Below, one piece after another: positions 18,198 to 27,778 of a DNA stretch of 64,000 nucleotides; within the stretch, counting starts at the first letter, position 1, and each line of letters opens with the position of its first letter. Position numbers and translations under genes: made by a program. Where the stretch lies: assembly GCF_001905145.1 (NCBI RefSeq), contig NZ_LWLB01000001.1, forward strand, positions 496,001 through 560,000. Direction: 5' to 3'. The DNA is from Nocardiopsis sp. TSRI0078 (GTDB lineage: Bacteria > Actinomycetota > Actinomycetes > Streptosporangiales > Streptosporangiaceae). A model generated the notes under the pieces. The model ran no database searches and had not been told where the DNA came from. It saw only the letters and a program-made list of their open reading frames with translations.

Positions 18198-19200
18198 AGC
18201 GAATCCTCGGGTCGAGCACGCCGTACAGGAGGTCGGCGATGAGGTTGGCCAGGATGACCATGACACCGCTGAGCAGCAGCCACGCCATCAGCGCGTACGA
18301 GTCGTTCTTCTCGACCGCGGTGATGAAGAACTCGCCCAGGCCACGCCACTGGAAGACGCGCTCGGTCAGGACCGCGCCGTCGATGATCCCGGCGATGCCG
18401 ACGGCGACCACCGTGGTCAGCGGGATGAGGGCCGTGCGCAGCGCGTGGCGCCGGATGACGACGCGGTTGGGCAGGCCCTTGGCCCGGGCCAGGCGGACGT
18501 AGTCGCTGTTGAGTACCTCGAGCATGGAGGTCCGCTGGTACCGGCTCCACGAGGCGAAGCTGGTCAGCATCAGCACGATCGTGGGCAGGGTCATGTAGGC
18601 GAAGGCGTTGGTGATCCTGCCCCACAGGTCCTCGCCCTGCGCCTGGTAGACGCCGTCGCCGATCGTGGCGAGGACCTGGTCGCCCACCAGGTCGTTGAAG
18701 GCGACTCCGGCCTGCTGCATGATGCCCGCGAACCAGAAGACGGGCATCGCCAGGGCCAGGAAGCCGATGAACGTGAGGGTGTAGTCGAGCTTGGAGTACT
18801 GGCGCATGGCGCTGACGACACCGGCCAGGATGGCCAGGCCCAGGGCGAAGACCATGGCCGCGCCCACCAGGCGCAGGGTGACCCCCAGCCGCTCGGCGAT
18901 GTTCGCGCCGATGTCGTAGGAGTTGCTCTGCGTGGAGGGGCCGAACTCGCCCTGGAGCAGTCCGATGTCGCCGTTACCGCCGATGCCGGTGACCCAGAGC
19001 CAGTAGCGCTCGGGCATGGAGCGGTCCAGGTAGAGGCGCTCCTCCTGCAGTTGGATGACCGAGGGGTCCGGCGGGGGCTGCTGCATCCTGAGCTCGGTGA
19101 GGGGGTCTCCGGAGACGTCGATCAGGACGAAGGTGAGCACGGACGCGAGGATCAGGATGGGTATCGAGCCCAGGACGCGCCGCACCGTGTAAACGAGCAT
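18190..19200 (-). CDS. Oligopeptide ABC transporter permease, DppB type
   Basis: 336 aa, beginning MLVYTVRRVLGSIPILILAS, the standard DppB N-terminal helix, followed by a periplasmic loop and five helices. The EAA loop LNSDYVRLARAKGLPNRVVI is well conserved. AAGGA lies 8 nt before the ATG. It is separated from the binding-protein gene by 82 bp that contain a strong hairpin, and is coupled to the DppC gene. Confidence 0.93.
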   Translation of the reverse strand: MLVYTVRRVLGSIPILILASVLTFVLIDVSGDPLTELRMQQPPPDPSVIQLQEERLYLDRSMPERYWLWVTGIGGNGDIGLLQGEFGPSTQSNSYDIGANIAERLGVTLRLVGAAMVFALGLAILAGVVSAMRQYSKLDYTLTFIGFLALAMPVFWFAGIMQQAGVAFNDLVGDQVLATIGDGVYQAQGEDLWGRITNAFAYMTLPTIVLMLTSFASWSRYQRTSMLEVLNSDYVRLARAKGLPNRVVIRRHALRTALIPLTTVVAVGIAGIIDGAVLTERVFQWRGLGEFFITAVEKNDSYALMAWLLLSGVMVILANLIADLLYGVLDPRIRYE

Positions 19201-19231
19201 GGGTGTGATCCTTCAGGGGTGGACGAGGACC

Positions 19232-19266
19232 GGCCCGGACCCGGGAGGATGTCCCGGGCCCGGGCC
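19232..19266 (-). promoter_or_regulatory. Intercistronic hairpin between binding protein and permease genes
   Basis: 15-bp stem with one mismatch (GGCCCGGACCCGGGA / TCCCGGGCCCGGGCC) and a 5-nt loop. In this position such stems commonly act as partial terminator or mRNA stabiliser, raising binding protein over permeases. Confidence 0.6.
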
Positions 19267-19282
19267 ATGGGCCTGTGCCGAG

Positions 19283-20983
19283 CTACTCGGCGATGTCCCA
19301 CTCACCGATGTTGTAGGTGGCGCGGTAGCTGGACTGGAGGTTGTCCTCAACGTTGACGAGCCTGTCACTGGCGAAGAAGTAGTTGGGCTCGGCCACGATC
19401 GGCAGGACGTAGGCCTGCTGGACGACGGCCTCCACCGCGGCGTTGGCGTTCTCCGCAGCCTCGTCCAGGGAGGAGGCGGTGCCGGAGGCCTCGGCGTACT
19501 CGTCGATCTCCTCGTCGGAGAAGCCGCCGAAGTTGCTGGTGCTCTCGGAGTGCCAGAACTGCTCGGCGTTGGAGGCGAAGTAGGGGCTGCCGCTCCAGCC
19601 GAACTGGACGATGTCGTAGTCCTGCTCCCCGAGCATGGTGCCCAGGTCGTCGGTCATCTCGATGGTGGTCTCGACGCCGATCTCGGCGAGCTGGGCCTGG
19701 ATCAGCTGCACGGAGTTGTTGCGGATGACGGTGTCGGTGCTGCGCAGGCGGAAGGGGCCGACCTGCTCGCCGTCGAGCATGAGGGTGTCGCCCTCCAGCT
19801 CGTATCCGGCCTCCTCCAGGATCTCCTTGGCGGCCTCGACGTCGCCGTCGCCCTGGGTGGTGTCGGAGAGGTGGTCCTCGTAGTACTCGCTGTCGCTGCC
19901 GAAGATGTGGTTGTTCTTCAGCTCGTAGTCGGGGTAGCCGGCCTCGAAGTTGCGGCTGGCGATCTCGTCGCGGTTGATCGCGGTGAAGACGGCCTTGCGC
20001 AGCTCCACGTCGGAGAGCCACTCGTTCTCGACGTTGATGTCGATGTGCTCCCAGATGTTGCCCTCGCCAACGCTGAGGGTGGCGTCGTCCATCTCCCGGA
20101 TCTGGGTGATGACGTCCTCGCTGTACTGGGCGGGGTTGGCGCCGTGGATCTCGCCGTTCTGGAACGCGGGGACGAAGGTGCTCTCCTCCGTGTTGAACGG
20201 CATGATGATGCGGTCGAGCGCGGGCTGCGTCTCACCGAACCACTCGGGGTTGGGCTCCTTGACGACCTGGTTCTCCAGGTCGCCGTCCACGATCTGGTAC
20301 GGGCCGCCGGACCACTCAGGGCGGGTCTCGTGCAGCCAGGTGTAGTACTCGCCCAGCTGGTCGGGGTCGTCGACGTCCCAGCCCTGCTCCTCGGCCAGGT
20401 GCGCCGGGTAGAAGCCGCCCGCCACGCTGTGCGCGTCGAACATGCCCCGCCACTCGGGGTCGGCCAGGCCCTCCTTCAGCTTGAAGGTGGCGGTCTTGCC
20501 GTCGACCTCGACCTCGTCGACCATGTCGGCCTGGGTGGTGCCGCGGGAGTCGCAGGTGGTGCAGTAGCCCTCGTCGGGGGACGCGGACATCATCATGGTG
20601 ACCCGCAGGTCCTCGCCGGTCATCGGCGTGCCGTCGCTCCACACCGCGTCCTCGGCGAGGGTGAAGCTGTACTCGAACGGGCCCTCGTCGGGGTTGTCGT
20701 TGACGAGTGTGGGCTCCTCGGCGAGGACGTCCATGTTGTACTCGTACGTGGCGTCGGGCTGGTACTGCCCGGTGTGGGGGATGACGCCGGAGAGCATCTG
20801 GATCACGTAGACGCTGCCGCCGGCGCTACTGATGGCTCCCCACGCGGCGGGAAGGCTGTTGATCACCCATGTGACCTCCTTCTCGCCCTCTTCACCGCCG
20901 CCACCGCCGGAACAGGCGGTCAGCGCCATCAGCGCGGAGGTACCCGCCGCCGCGAGCGCGAGCGTCTTCCTTCGTTTGTGCAT
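19283..20983 (-). CDS. Oligopeptide ABC transporter substrate-binding lipoprotein
   Basis: 566 aa, family 5 (DppA/OppA). The signal peptide has a KRRK start and the lipobox LTAC, followed by a Gly-rich linker. The mature region has the family layout, with APNPEWFG-like turn residues (EPNPEWFGETQPALDRI) and a Trp/Asp-rich C-terminal lobe (YDIVQFGWSGS). It is first gene of the operon; AAGGGTG precedes the ATG. Ligands are probably peptides, but this family also binds nickel chelates, heme and oligosaccharides, so the substrate is not fixed. Confidence 0.9.
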   Translation of the reverse strand: MHKRRKTLALAAAGTSALMALTACSGGGGGEEGEKEVTWVINSLPAAWGAISSAGGSVYVIQMLSGVIPHTGQYQPDATYEYNMDVLAEEPTLVNDNPDEGPFEYSFTLAEDAVWSDGTPMTGEDLRVTMMMSASPDEGYCTTCDSRGTTQADMVDEVEVDGKTATFKLKEGLADPEWRGMFDAHSVAGGFYPAHLAEEQGWDVDDPDQLGEYYTWLHETRPEWSGGPYQIVDGDLENQVVKEPNPEWFGETQPALDRIIMPFNTEESTFVPAFQNGEIHGANPAQYSEDVITQIREMDDATLSVGEGNIWEHIDINVENEWLSDVELRKAVFTAINRDEIASRNFEAGYPDYELKNNHIFGSDSEYYEDHLSDTTQGDGDVEAAKEILEEAGYELEGDTLMLDGEQVGPFRLRSTDTVIRNNSVQLIQAQLAEIGVETTIEMTDDLGTMLGEQDYDIVQFGWSGSPYFASNAEQFWHSESTSNFGGFSDEEIDEYAEASGTASSLDEAAENANAAVEAVVQQAYVLPIVAEPNYFFASDRLVNVEDNLQSSYRATYNIGEWDIAE

Positions 20984-21646
20984 CAGTTACACCCTTGATC
21001 ACTAATACGAGCCGGACCCTGGGTTTGTGTGGTTCGCACACGCCCCGCAGAACTTAGGCGATTAGTCGATCAGAAGACCATTGAGCGAAATGTCTGTATA
21101 GCCCCACTGCCGGATTCGTGACCCATCCGCAACCGGTTCGCGCTCATCGCCCCGTGCCGCCGACACACATCCCCACCCCCATGGAAACACGGGTGTTACC
21201 GCAGATCAGAGCCCGGATCCCTGCCATGCCCCGCACTCCCCGATTCGGACGAGCCGGAAATGCATTGAGGATCGCTTCCTTTGGTCAACAGTGTTTATGG
21301 TAAAGTAAACGTTGTTTAACTACGCATTCACGCCACGTGACTACACAGAGAAAAGCGGACAAACCACCACAAAGCTCACATATAACGCGTAAGCTCCGAG
21401 CCGGGGCCCCCGGCACCTCCACGACCACCCCTCGGCGCACTTCGACGTGCGATTCGTAGGATGACCCGATGATAATCAGATAGATCCGACAAAGAGAACG
21501 ATCTACACGGAAGCACGCAGATCCGCGCTGAAGTCTGCACATCCAGCTGTCCGAAACCACCGTCCGCGTACCACCGGAGCAGATAAGGTTTCGTACGGCG
21601 ATCGCCGTCATCCCACACGCAGCATCCAGCGAGAGAGGCCTCTGCC
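20984..21646. other. 663-bp divergent regulatory region, AT-richer than its surroundings
   Basis: No convincing gene. It contains the promoter of the oligopeptide operon (leftward) and of the small membrane protein (rightward). An imperfect inverted repeat, AACAGTGTTTA-N8-TAAACGTTGTT (21287-21316), may be an operator. Marked AT-rich patches are at 21040-21110 and 21280-21330. Confidence 0.45.
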
Positions 21647-22120
21647 GTGTCCGAAACAGTTCGCCTGGTCTGCCCCGCGGGCCGCAAGCACGTGGAACTG
21701 TGGGCTGGTTACGCTCTGGTGGCGCTGGGCGCCGTGGCGGTCGCGGTCGACCCCTCACACTGGGCCAACATCATCCTCGGCGTCCTCCTGGCCCTCATCG
21801 GCGCCGGGCTGGCCGTGCACGGCCACATGATCAAGTCGCCCGTGCTGGAGGTCTCCGACGGGGAGTTCCGCTACGAGCGCGGCCGCTACATCGTGCGCGT
21901 CCCCTTCCACGACATCGGCTCCTACCACGTCCTGCCGGGCCGCATCCGCTCGCTCGGGCTGTGCGACACCGCCGGACGGCCCAAGCGCTTCCCCTCGCTG
22001 CAGAGCCGCCGCACCTCGCGCGCGTACCTGCCGCTGACCGGGCTGACCAGCCCGGCCAAGGTCGAGTCCTTCATGGCGGTGGCGGGCATCCCGCCGCGCA
22101 AACGCTCCCTGACCTCCTGA
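21647..22120 (+). CDS. Small two-helix membrane protein, unknown
   Basis: 157 aa starting at GTG 21647, with GAGAGAGG 7-10 nt upstream. Two adjacent hydrophobic segments (ELWAGYALVALGAVAVAVD and NIILGVLLALIGAGLAVHG) are followed by a soluble C-terminal half with strand-like character (LEVSDGEFRYERGRYIVRV) that might be a PH-like domain. I do not recognise a family. It stands upstream of the rhomboid gene by about 190 bp and may be cotranscribed. Confidence 0.6.
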   Translation: MSETVRLVCPAGRKHVELWAGYALVALGAVAVAVDPSHWANIILGVLLALIGAGLAVHGHMIKSPVLEVSDGEFRYERGRYIVRVPFHDIGSYHVLPGRIRSLGLCDTAGRPKRFPSLQSRRTSRAYLPLTGLTSPAKVESFMAVAGIPPRKRSLTS

Positions 22121-22311
22121 GGAACCGCGCCCCGGGAGCCCTTCCCGTCACCCGGCGGTCCCCAGGCCCATCCGCTCCGCCAGACCCGTGCCCGCGGTGC
22201 CGCCGGAACCGGACGAGCGCGATCAGGGCGACTTCGGGCACATCGGACAATTACGCACCACACGCCCCACGGACATACCACCGCAAGCCCGTGTCCTCTA
22301 CTCTCGATGGG

Positions 22312-22926
22312 GTGAAGCAGTCCAGAATCACCGCCATCCTGACCGTAGCGGGGATGCTCGCGGCCATGTGGGTCATCGAGATCCTCGACAGCGTCCTGCT
22401 CCTGGGAACGCTCGACCAGCGGTTCGGCCTGCGCGCCTGGCACTTCCAGGAGCCCTGGACCGTGTTCACCGCACCGTTCATGCACGGCAACCTCGAACAC
22501 CTCATCGGCAACTCGCTGCCGTTCCTCGTCCTGGGCGCGCTCGTCGCGTTCAGCGGTCTGGGGCGGCTCCTGCTCACCACGCTGATCATCGTCGTCGTCA
22601 GCGGTGTGGGCGTGTGGCTGTTCAGCTCGCCGACCTCCCTCACCGTGGGAGCGAGCGGGCTGGTCTTCGGCTACTTCGGCTACACCGTCCTGCGCGGCAT
22701 CATCGAGCGCAAGACCGTCGACATCGTCATCATGATCTGCGTGATCCTCTTCTACGGGACGATGATCTGGGGGGTCCTGCCCCAGTACCCCGGCGTCTCC
22801 TGGCAGGCGCACCTCTTCGGCTTCATCGGCGGCCTGCTCGCCGCGTACCTGCTCCCCAAGCGCGAGAGGAGCAGGCAGCTCAACCAGGGCTACGGAGGCG
22901 CCCAGGGCGGCTACTACGCCCCCTGA
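22312..22926 (+). CDS. Rhomboid-family intramembrane serine protease
   Basis: 204 aa, six hydrophobic segments. Family landmarks: FMHGNLEHLIGNSLPFL in helix 2, the nucleophile Ser (about 115) in VGASGLVFGYFGY (GxSG), and the catalytic His (about 167) in SWQAHLFGFIGG. The C terminus is basic, then Gln/Gly/Tyr-rich. The start is uncertain: GTG 22312 or GTG 22291, neither with a strong ribosome-binding site. Substrates cannot be inferred from context. Confidence 0.88.
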   Translation: MKQSRITAILTVAGMLAAMWVIEILDSVLLLGTLDQRFGLRAWHFQEPWTVFTAPFMHGNLEHLIGNSLPFLVLGALVAFSGLGRLLLTTLIIVVVSGVGVWLFSSPTSLTVGASGLVFGYFGYTVLRGIIERKTVDIVIMICVILFYGTMIWGVLPQYPGVSWQAHLFGFIGGLLAAYLLPKRERSRQLNQGYGGAQGGYYAP

Positions 22927-22960
22927 GGCCGACTCCGCCGCCCCGGTCCGCACACACGAA

Positions 22961-22990
22961 CGGGCTGCTCCCCGGAGAGGGAGCAGCCCG
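22961..22990 (+). terminator. Terminator after the rhomboid gene
   Basis: 12-bp perfect stem CGGGCTGCTCCC / GGGAGCAGCCCG, loop CGGAGA, 35 bp after the stop. Confidence 0.8.
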
Positions 22991-23020
22991 TCGGTGTTCA
23001 CACGGGCTCCGGATCCGGCT

Positions 23021-23190
23021 CGGAGCGGGGCCCCGAGGCGGGCAGAGCCTGGCGTCGGCGGGATTCTGGAGGGGCCGGAGGCGGGTTCGCGAGGAACGAG
23101 CCAACCCGCCGGAGGCCCCGAAGGCTCCCGCCTTCAAGACGCCCGGCTCCGGGTGAAGCGGAGCGGAGCCCCAAGGCGGGCAGAGCCTCC
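23021..23190. repeat. Short GC-rich direct repeats with a large hairpin between genes
   Basis: A 27-bp unit, gagcggggcccc-gaggcgggcagagcc, starts near 23021 and recurs with two changes near 23160. Between them a stem-loop spans 23071-23119: GGGGCC-gga-GGCGGGTT pairs with AACCCGCC-gga-GGCCCC. Probably part of the terminator of the leftward betaine operon. Confidence 0.5.
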
Positions 23191-23209
23191 GGAAAGACAG
23201 CCAGGGCCT

Positions 23210-24151
23210 CTAGAACTCCAGGCCCTCGGCGTCCTCGCCCAGGGTGCGCTCCAGGAACTCGGGGTTGTCCGCGAGCCAGACGCGGGCGCCCTCCTTGGGG
23301 TCGTCCTTGTACTCGCTGTCGTCCGACACGGTCAGGGCCTCCAGGGTGGCCAGCTCCTCGTCGGTCATCTCGAAGCCCTCGAGCCAGCCCGACAGGTCCG
23401 GGTAGTCCTCGGTGAAGCCCTCACGGCCGACGGCGTGGATGCTCTCCGCCTCGCCCATGAGGCCCTCGGGGTCCTCCAGGTCCTTCAGGTCGTGCTTGGC
23501 GTAGGCCGGGTGCGGACGCCACAGGGTGACCACGATGGGCTCCTCCTCGGCGATCGCCGAGTCCAGCTCGGCGAGCATCGCGGCGGTGGAGGACTCGACC
23601 AGCTCGAAGTCGCCGTCCAGCCCGTAGCCCGGCAGCGCCTCCTCCTTGGTCACACGGGTCAGGCCGGCGCCCGGGTCGATGCCGACGACCCGGCCGTCCA
23701 GCTCCTCGACGTGGTCGGCCAGGTCGGGGATGCTGTTCACGTCCTCCATGTAGGAGGGCACCGTGATGGTCAGCTTGGCGTTGTCGTACCAGGAGCCGAG
23801 GTCCTCGAGCTGGTCCCCGTAGTCCTCCCAGTAGTCGGCGTGGGTGGTCGGCAGCCAGGTGTCGAGGAACAGGTCCACGTCACCGTTGGCGGCGCCCTGG
23901 TACATCGGGGCGACGTCGACGTCGGTGATCGTGACGTCGTAGCCCTTCTCCTCCAGGATGGCCTCCCACATGTGCGTGGTGGCGATCCCCTCCTCCCAGG
24001 CGATCAGCGCGATGTTGATCGCCTTGGCGTCCTCGCCGCCGTCCTCGGGACCGGTCAGGTCCTCGCTGCTGCCGCCGCCGCAGGCGGTCAGGAGGAGTGC
24101 GGCGCTCATTCCGGCCGCGGAGAGGGCCGTCATGCGCTTGCGGCTGTACAT
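23210..24151 (-). CDS. Glycine betaine/proline-type ABC transporter binding lipoprotein (ProX/OpuAC)
   Basis: 313 aa, last gene of the osmoprotectant importer. Signal peptide with lipobox LLTAC and Gly/Ser linker. The mature chain starts INIALIAWEEGIATTHMWEA and contains VDLFLDTWLPTTHADYW, the region supplying aromatic residues of the betaine cage in OpuAC proteins. AAGGA is 8 nt before the ATG. It is separated from the permease gene by 63 bp. It should deliver betaine, choline or related compounds during osmotic stress. Confidence 0.9.
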   Translation of the reverse strand: MYSRKRMTALSAAGMSAALLLTACGGGSSEDLTGPEDGGEDAKAINIALIAWEEGIATTHMWEAILEEKGYDVTITDVDVAPMYQGAANGDVDLFLDTWLPTTHADYWEDYGDQLEDLGSWYDNAKLTITVPSYMEDVNSIPDLADHVEELDGRVVGIDPGAGLTRVTKEEALPGYGLDGDFELVESSTAAMLAELDSAIAEEEPIVVTLWRPHPAYAKHDLKDLEDPEGLMGEAESIHAVGREGFTEDYPDLSGWLEGFEMTDEELATLEALTVSDDSEYKDDPKEGARVWLADNPEFLERTLGEDAEGLEF

Positions 24152-24214
24152 CGTGGGATTCCTTCCCTCGGGGAACTTCTGTGTGCGGGGCCTTGGTGTG
24201 CGTACGCGCCCGGG

Positions 24215-25438
24215 TCAGGCGGCCGAGGCGCGCGGACCGTTGCGGGTGACGGCCGCGGTGAGGCGGTCCAGGAAGATCGCCAGGATGACCACGGCGATAC
24301 CGGCCTCGAAGCCGAGGGCACCGTCGTTGCGGGTGATGCCCTGGTAGACCTCGCTGCCCAGGCCCCCGGCGCCGACCATGCCCGCGATGACGACCATGGA
24401 CAGGCCCAGCATGATGACCTGGTTGACGCCGGCCATGATGGTCGGCAGGGCCAGCGGCAGCTGAATACCGGTGAGGATCCTGCCGCTGGAGGCGCCGAAG
24501 GACTCGCCCGCCTCCACCAGCTCCCGGTCGATCTGGCGGATGCCCAGCTCGGTCAGGCGCACGCCGGGCGGCATCGCGAACACGATGGTGGCGACCACGC
24601 CCGGCACGGCGCCGATGGAGAAGAAGAAGATCGCCGGGATCAGGTAGACGAACGCGGGCAGCGTCTGCATCAGGTCCAGGACCGGCTTGGCGAGCTTGCT
24701 GACCAGGTCGCTGTAGGCGGCCAGGACACCGATCGGGATCGCGATGGCCACGGCGATGGCGCTGGCCACGAGCACGAGGCCGAGCGTGTCCATGGCGTTG
24801 GTCCACTGGTCGACCGACGCCACCAGGGTGAGCGCGACGAGGCCGAACAGGCCCATCCGCCACCCGGCCACCGAGAACGCCAGGAGGCTCAGCAGCAGAA
24901 TCATCACCAGCGCCCTGGGAGCCGTGACCAGCATGGGGAGGACGAGCCAGCCGAGCAGGACCAGCACCAGCCAGCCGCCGGCGACGACGCCGGTGCGGAC
25001 GCGGGTGCCCCTGTCGAGCGCTCCCAGCACGGTGACGGCCACCAGGAAGAGCAGCGAGATGCAGAAGTAGGCGTCCACGTACTGCTGGTCGAACAGGTTC
25101 ATCGCCCACAGGAAGAGCTGCGGCGGCAGGCTGTTGACGATGGTGTTGCCGAACGCGAACTGCGCGTGCAGGACGTAGAGCACCGAGACCACGGCGACGA
25201 TGGCCACCAGCGGCAGGCGCCGGGACCGCAGCAGCGGGACGGCGATGATCACGGCGGCGATGAAGGCGAGCTGTCCGGCCGCCGGATCGGTGAAGAACCC
25301 CGACAGGGCCTCCACCGCCCAGCGGATGAACACGGCGATGGCCTCGAAGACGGGGCCGAAGTTGCTCTTGAGCCAGGAGTTGAGGGCATCGAAGCCCGCA
25401 CCGATCGGCAGGGTCGGCGGGAAGTCGACGGGTGTCAC
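24215..25438 (-). CDS. Glycine betaine ABC transporter permease (ProW/OpuAB)
   Basis: 407 aa with an extended N-terminal part carrying additional hydrophobic segments before the conserved permease core, as in ProW. The core has the motif PVLDLMQTLPAFVYLIPAIF and the EAA loop LTELGIRQIDRELVEAGESF, both very well conserved among OpuAB proteins. The ATG overlaps the stop of the ATPase gene (ATGA), so the two are coupled. Confidence 0.92.
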   Translation of the reverse strand: MTPVDFPPTLPIGAGFDALNSWLKSNFGPVFEAIAVFIRWAVEALSGFFTDPAAGQLAFIAAVIIAVPLLRSRRLPLVAIVAVVSVLYVLHAQFAFGNTIVNSLPPQLFLWAMNLFDQQYVDAYFCISLLFLVAVTVLGALDRGTRVRTGVVAGGWLVLVLLGWLVLPMLVTAPRALVMILLLSLLAFSVAGWRMGLFGLVALTLVASVDQWTNAMDTLGLVLVASAIAVAIAIPIGVLAAYSDLVSKLAKPVLDLMQTLPAFVYLIPAIFFFSIGAVPGVVATIVFAMPPGVRLTELGIRQIDRELVEAGESFGASSGRILTGIQLPLALPTIMAGVNQVIMLGLSMVVIAGMVGAGGLGSEVYQGITRNDGALGFEAGIAVVILAIFLDRLTAAVTRNGPRASAA

Positions 25439-26457
25439 GGCGTCTCCTTTCCGGCCGCGAGCGCGGCGAGCACCGAGTTGCGCGTCACCGTGCCCAGCAC
25501 GCTGCCGTCCTCGTCGACCACGCGGAGGCGGTCGGAGGCGGCCGCGCTGGCGTACAGGTCGGCGACCGGGGTGTCGGCGTCGACCCGGGGCGCGGACGGG
25601 TCGGCCGCGGGGGCGTCCGGGTCGATCACCGAGGCGGCGGTGAGCACACGGGTGCGGTCGACGTCCTCGATGAACCGTTCGACGTAGTCGTTGGCGGGTT
25701 CGCTGAGGATCTCCTGCGCGGTGCCCACCTGGGCGACGCGGCCGTCGCGGAGCACGCAGATCCGGTCGCCGATGCGCATGGCCTCGTTGAGGTCGTGCGT
25801 GATGAACACGATGGTCTTGCCCAGGCTCGCCTGGAGCTCCAGGAGCTGGGTCTGCATGTCCCGCCGGATGAGCGGGTCCAGGGCGCTGAAGGCCTCGTCC
25901 ATGAGGATGATGTCGGTGTCGGCGGCCAGTGCCCTGGCCAGGCCCACACGCTGCTGCATACCTCCGGAGAGCTGCTGGGGGAGCTTGTCCTCCCAGCCGT
26001 CGAGCCCCACCAGTCCGAGGGTCTCCTTGGCCCTGCGGGCGCGTTCCGCACGCGGTACGCCGCGCAGCTCCAGTCCGTAGGCGGCGTTCTCCAGGACCGT
26101 GCGGTGGGGCAGGAGGGCGAAGTGCTGGAAGACCATGCTGATCTTCTCGCCCCGCAGCTTCAGGAGTTTCTTCCTGTCGAGGGCGGTGATGTCCACGCCG
26201 TCGACCTCGACCGTTCCCGCGGTGGGTTCCAGGAGGCCGTTGAGCATCCGGATCAGGGTTGACTTCCCCGATCCGGACAGGCCCATGACGACGAAGATTT
26301 CGCCTGGTTCGACCTCGAACGACACGTCGATGACGGCGGCCGTCACGTCGAGGTCGGCGATGGTGTCACGGTGGCTGCCGTCGGAGAGCCGCTCGACGGC
26401 GGCTCCCGACTGTCTGCCGAACACCTTGTACAAGTGGTCTGCGCGTACTGCTGGCAC
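25435..26457 (-). CDS. Glycine betaine ABC transporter ATPase with CBS-like tail (ProV/OpuAA)
   Basis: 340 aa from GTG 26457 (GAGGAG just upstream); GTG 26502 with AAGGGG is an equally possible start. Walker A GLSGSGKST, signature LSGGMQQR, Walker B DIILMDEAFSALDP. After the ABC domain come CBS-like segments (VLTAASVIDPD, ASDRLRVVDEDGSVLGTVTR), which in OpuA sense ionic strength or c-di-AMP. First gene of the proV-W-X type operon. Confidence 0.9.
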   Translation of the reverse strand: MPAVRADHLYKVFGRQSGAAVERLSDGSHRDTIADLDVTAAVIDVSFEVEPGEIFVVMGLSGSGKSTLIRMLNGLLEPTAGTVEVDGVDITALDRKKLLKLRGEKISMVFQHFALLPHRTVLENAAYGLELRGVPRAERARRAKETLGLVGLDGWEDKLPQQLSGGMQQRVGLARALAADTDIILMDEAFSALDPLIRRDMQTQLLELQASLGKTIVFITHDLNEAMRIGDRICVLRDGRVAQVGTAQEILSEPANDYVERFIEDVDRTRVLTAASVIDPDAPAADPSAPRVDADTPVADLYASAAASDRLRVVDEDGSVLGTVTRNSVLAALAAGKETP

Positions 26458-26856
26458 GGTCTCCTCATGAGGGCTGTCCCGGCCGCGAGGCGCGCGGGGC
26501 ACAGTCCGCCCCTTCGCCGACCCGCGGTTGTCACAGGTAGTCGGCCTGCGCAGAGCCCCCTTGCGCGCCCCTCACCGGGGCGGAACCGCTACCTGGTTCA
26601 CGTCGGGGCGAACCTTACCGAGGTACGTACACACAGTTCAGGCGCTGTATAACCGGCAAATAACATGTTTAACCCGCATAAAAACCGTCCGTCGACCTGT
26701 GGCAGCGGATGTCGGCCCCACGAAGCGCCGATATGTGATCTATGCCACAGGGAGGGAGGGAGTGACCTTCGCCACATAAAGAAGACATACGGGTCATGCG
26801 ACAGAAAGTGCCGATTCATGACCGTACCGTAAACGGCTTTTCCTGTCTTCCCCCGA
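26458..26856. other. Promoter region of the betaine operon and end of dcd
   Basis: 399 bp, no gene. A -10-like TATACA on the minus strand lies at 26651-26646, with GTTAAA 16 bp upstream of it. A bulged hairpin (arms at 26788-26798 and 26817-26826) sits 31 bp after dcd and may be its terminator. Confidence 0.45.
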
Positions 26857-27441
26857 CTACTCCGGGTTGATCCGGGTGCGGATGAAGTTCTGGTGGGACC
26901 TGGACGGCGTCGGTCCGCGCTGTCCCTGGTAGCGGGACCCGTAGCCCGCGGAGCCGTAGGGGTGCTCGGCCGGGGAGGAGAGGCGGAACATGCACAGCTG
27001 GCCGATCTTCATGCCCGGGTAGAGCTTGATCGGCAGGGTGGCCACGTTGGAGAGTTCGAGCGTGACGTGCCCGGAGAAGCCCGGGTCGATGAACCCGGCG
27101 GTGGAGTGGGTGAGCAGTCCCAGGCGCCCCAGGGAGCTCTTGCCCTCCAGCCGGCTGGCGATGTCGTCCGGAAGGGTGACGACCTCGTAGGTGGACGCCA
27201 GCACGAACTCGCCCGGGTGCAGGATGAAGGCGTCCTCGCCGTCGGTCTCGACCAGCCGGGTGAGGTCCGGCTGCTCGGCCGAGGGGTCGATGTGCGGGTA
27301 CTTGTGGTTCTCGAACACCCGGAAGAAGCGGTCCAGCCGTACGTCGATGCTGGAGGGTTGGACGAGTCCGGGGTCGAAGGGGTCGATCCTGACCCGCCCG
27401 GCGTCGATTTCTGACCTGAGATCACGATCGGAGAGCAGCAC
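26857..27441 (-). CDS. dcd: dCTP deaminase
   Basis: 194-aa trimeric enzyme converting dCTP to dUTP (or, in the bifunctional actinobacterial type, directly to dUMP). Starts [19 protein letters not shown], and includes [20 protein letters not shown] with the conserved catalytic/trimer residues, then [20 protein letters not shown]. The C terminus with [15 protein letters not shown] is the nucleotide-covering tail. Starts at GTG 27441. In many actinomycetes a tRNA-Gly gene lies just upstream, as here. Confidence 0.96.
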   Translation of the reverse strand: MLLSDRDLRSEIDAGRVRIDPFDPGLVQPSSIDVRLDRFFRVFENHKYPHIDPSAEQPDLTRLVETDGEDAFILHPGEFVLASTYEVVTLPDDIASRLEGKSSLGRLGLLTHSTAGFIDPGFSGHVTLELSNVATLPIKLYPGMKIGQLCMFRLSSPAEHPYGSAGYGSRYQGQRGPTPSRSHQNFIRTRINPE

Positions 27442-27582
27442 GCTCCGAACCTATCGTCTGGGGACAACGCTACGTAGTCGCGAGTCCCCCGTACGGATGT
27501 GGTCAGCGCCGAGTTGCCCACGGGGTCCGGAGTTGGGCTAGGATGACATGCGTTGCCAGCCGGTACTCCCGGCGGGTGCGAC

Positions 27583-27653
27583 GCGGATGTAGTTCAATGG
27601 TAGAACTTCAGCTTCCCAAGCTGATAACGCGGGTTCGATTCCCGTCATCCGCT
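27583..27653 (+). tRNA. tRNA-Gly (anticodon CCC)
   Basis: Complete cloverleaf without encoded CCA: acceptor GCGGATG/CATCCGC, D arm GTTC/GAAC, anticodon arm TCAGC-TTCCCAA-GCTGA, T arm with TTCGATT loop. Its last 21 nt are the first part of the 146-bp repeat bounding the island, which left the gene intact. Confidence 0.96.
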
Positions 27654-27778
27654 CCGTTCGAAAGACGGCCCCTGGCCTGCGAGGATCGCTCGCACGCCAG
27701 GGGCCGTCTTCGCGTTGGGGGTGCGCCAGCGGGTGCACGGGACTCCGGATGACGCGCGCGTCTCCCGTCATACACCCC
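27633..27778 (+). repeat. Left island boundary repeat (attL-like, tRNA-Gly 3' end)
   Basis: 146 bp matching 44417-44562 with 4 mismatches and no gaps; the first 75 bp (tRNA 3' end and most of the terminator) are identical and the mismatches are all in the distal half. This is the pattern left by site-specific integration into a tRNA 3' end. Confidence 0.9.
27662..27710 (+). terminator. Terminator of tRNA-Gly
   Basis: 15-bp perfect outer stem AAGACGGCCCCTGGC / GCCAGGGGCCGTCTT with an inner TGCGA/CTCGC-type stem, 8 nt after the tRNA. It is inside the repeated attachment segment. Confidence 0.85.
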
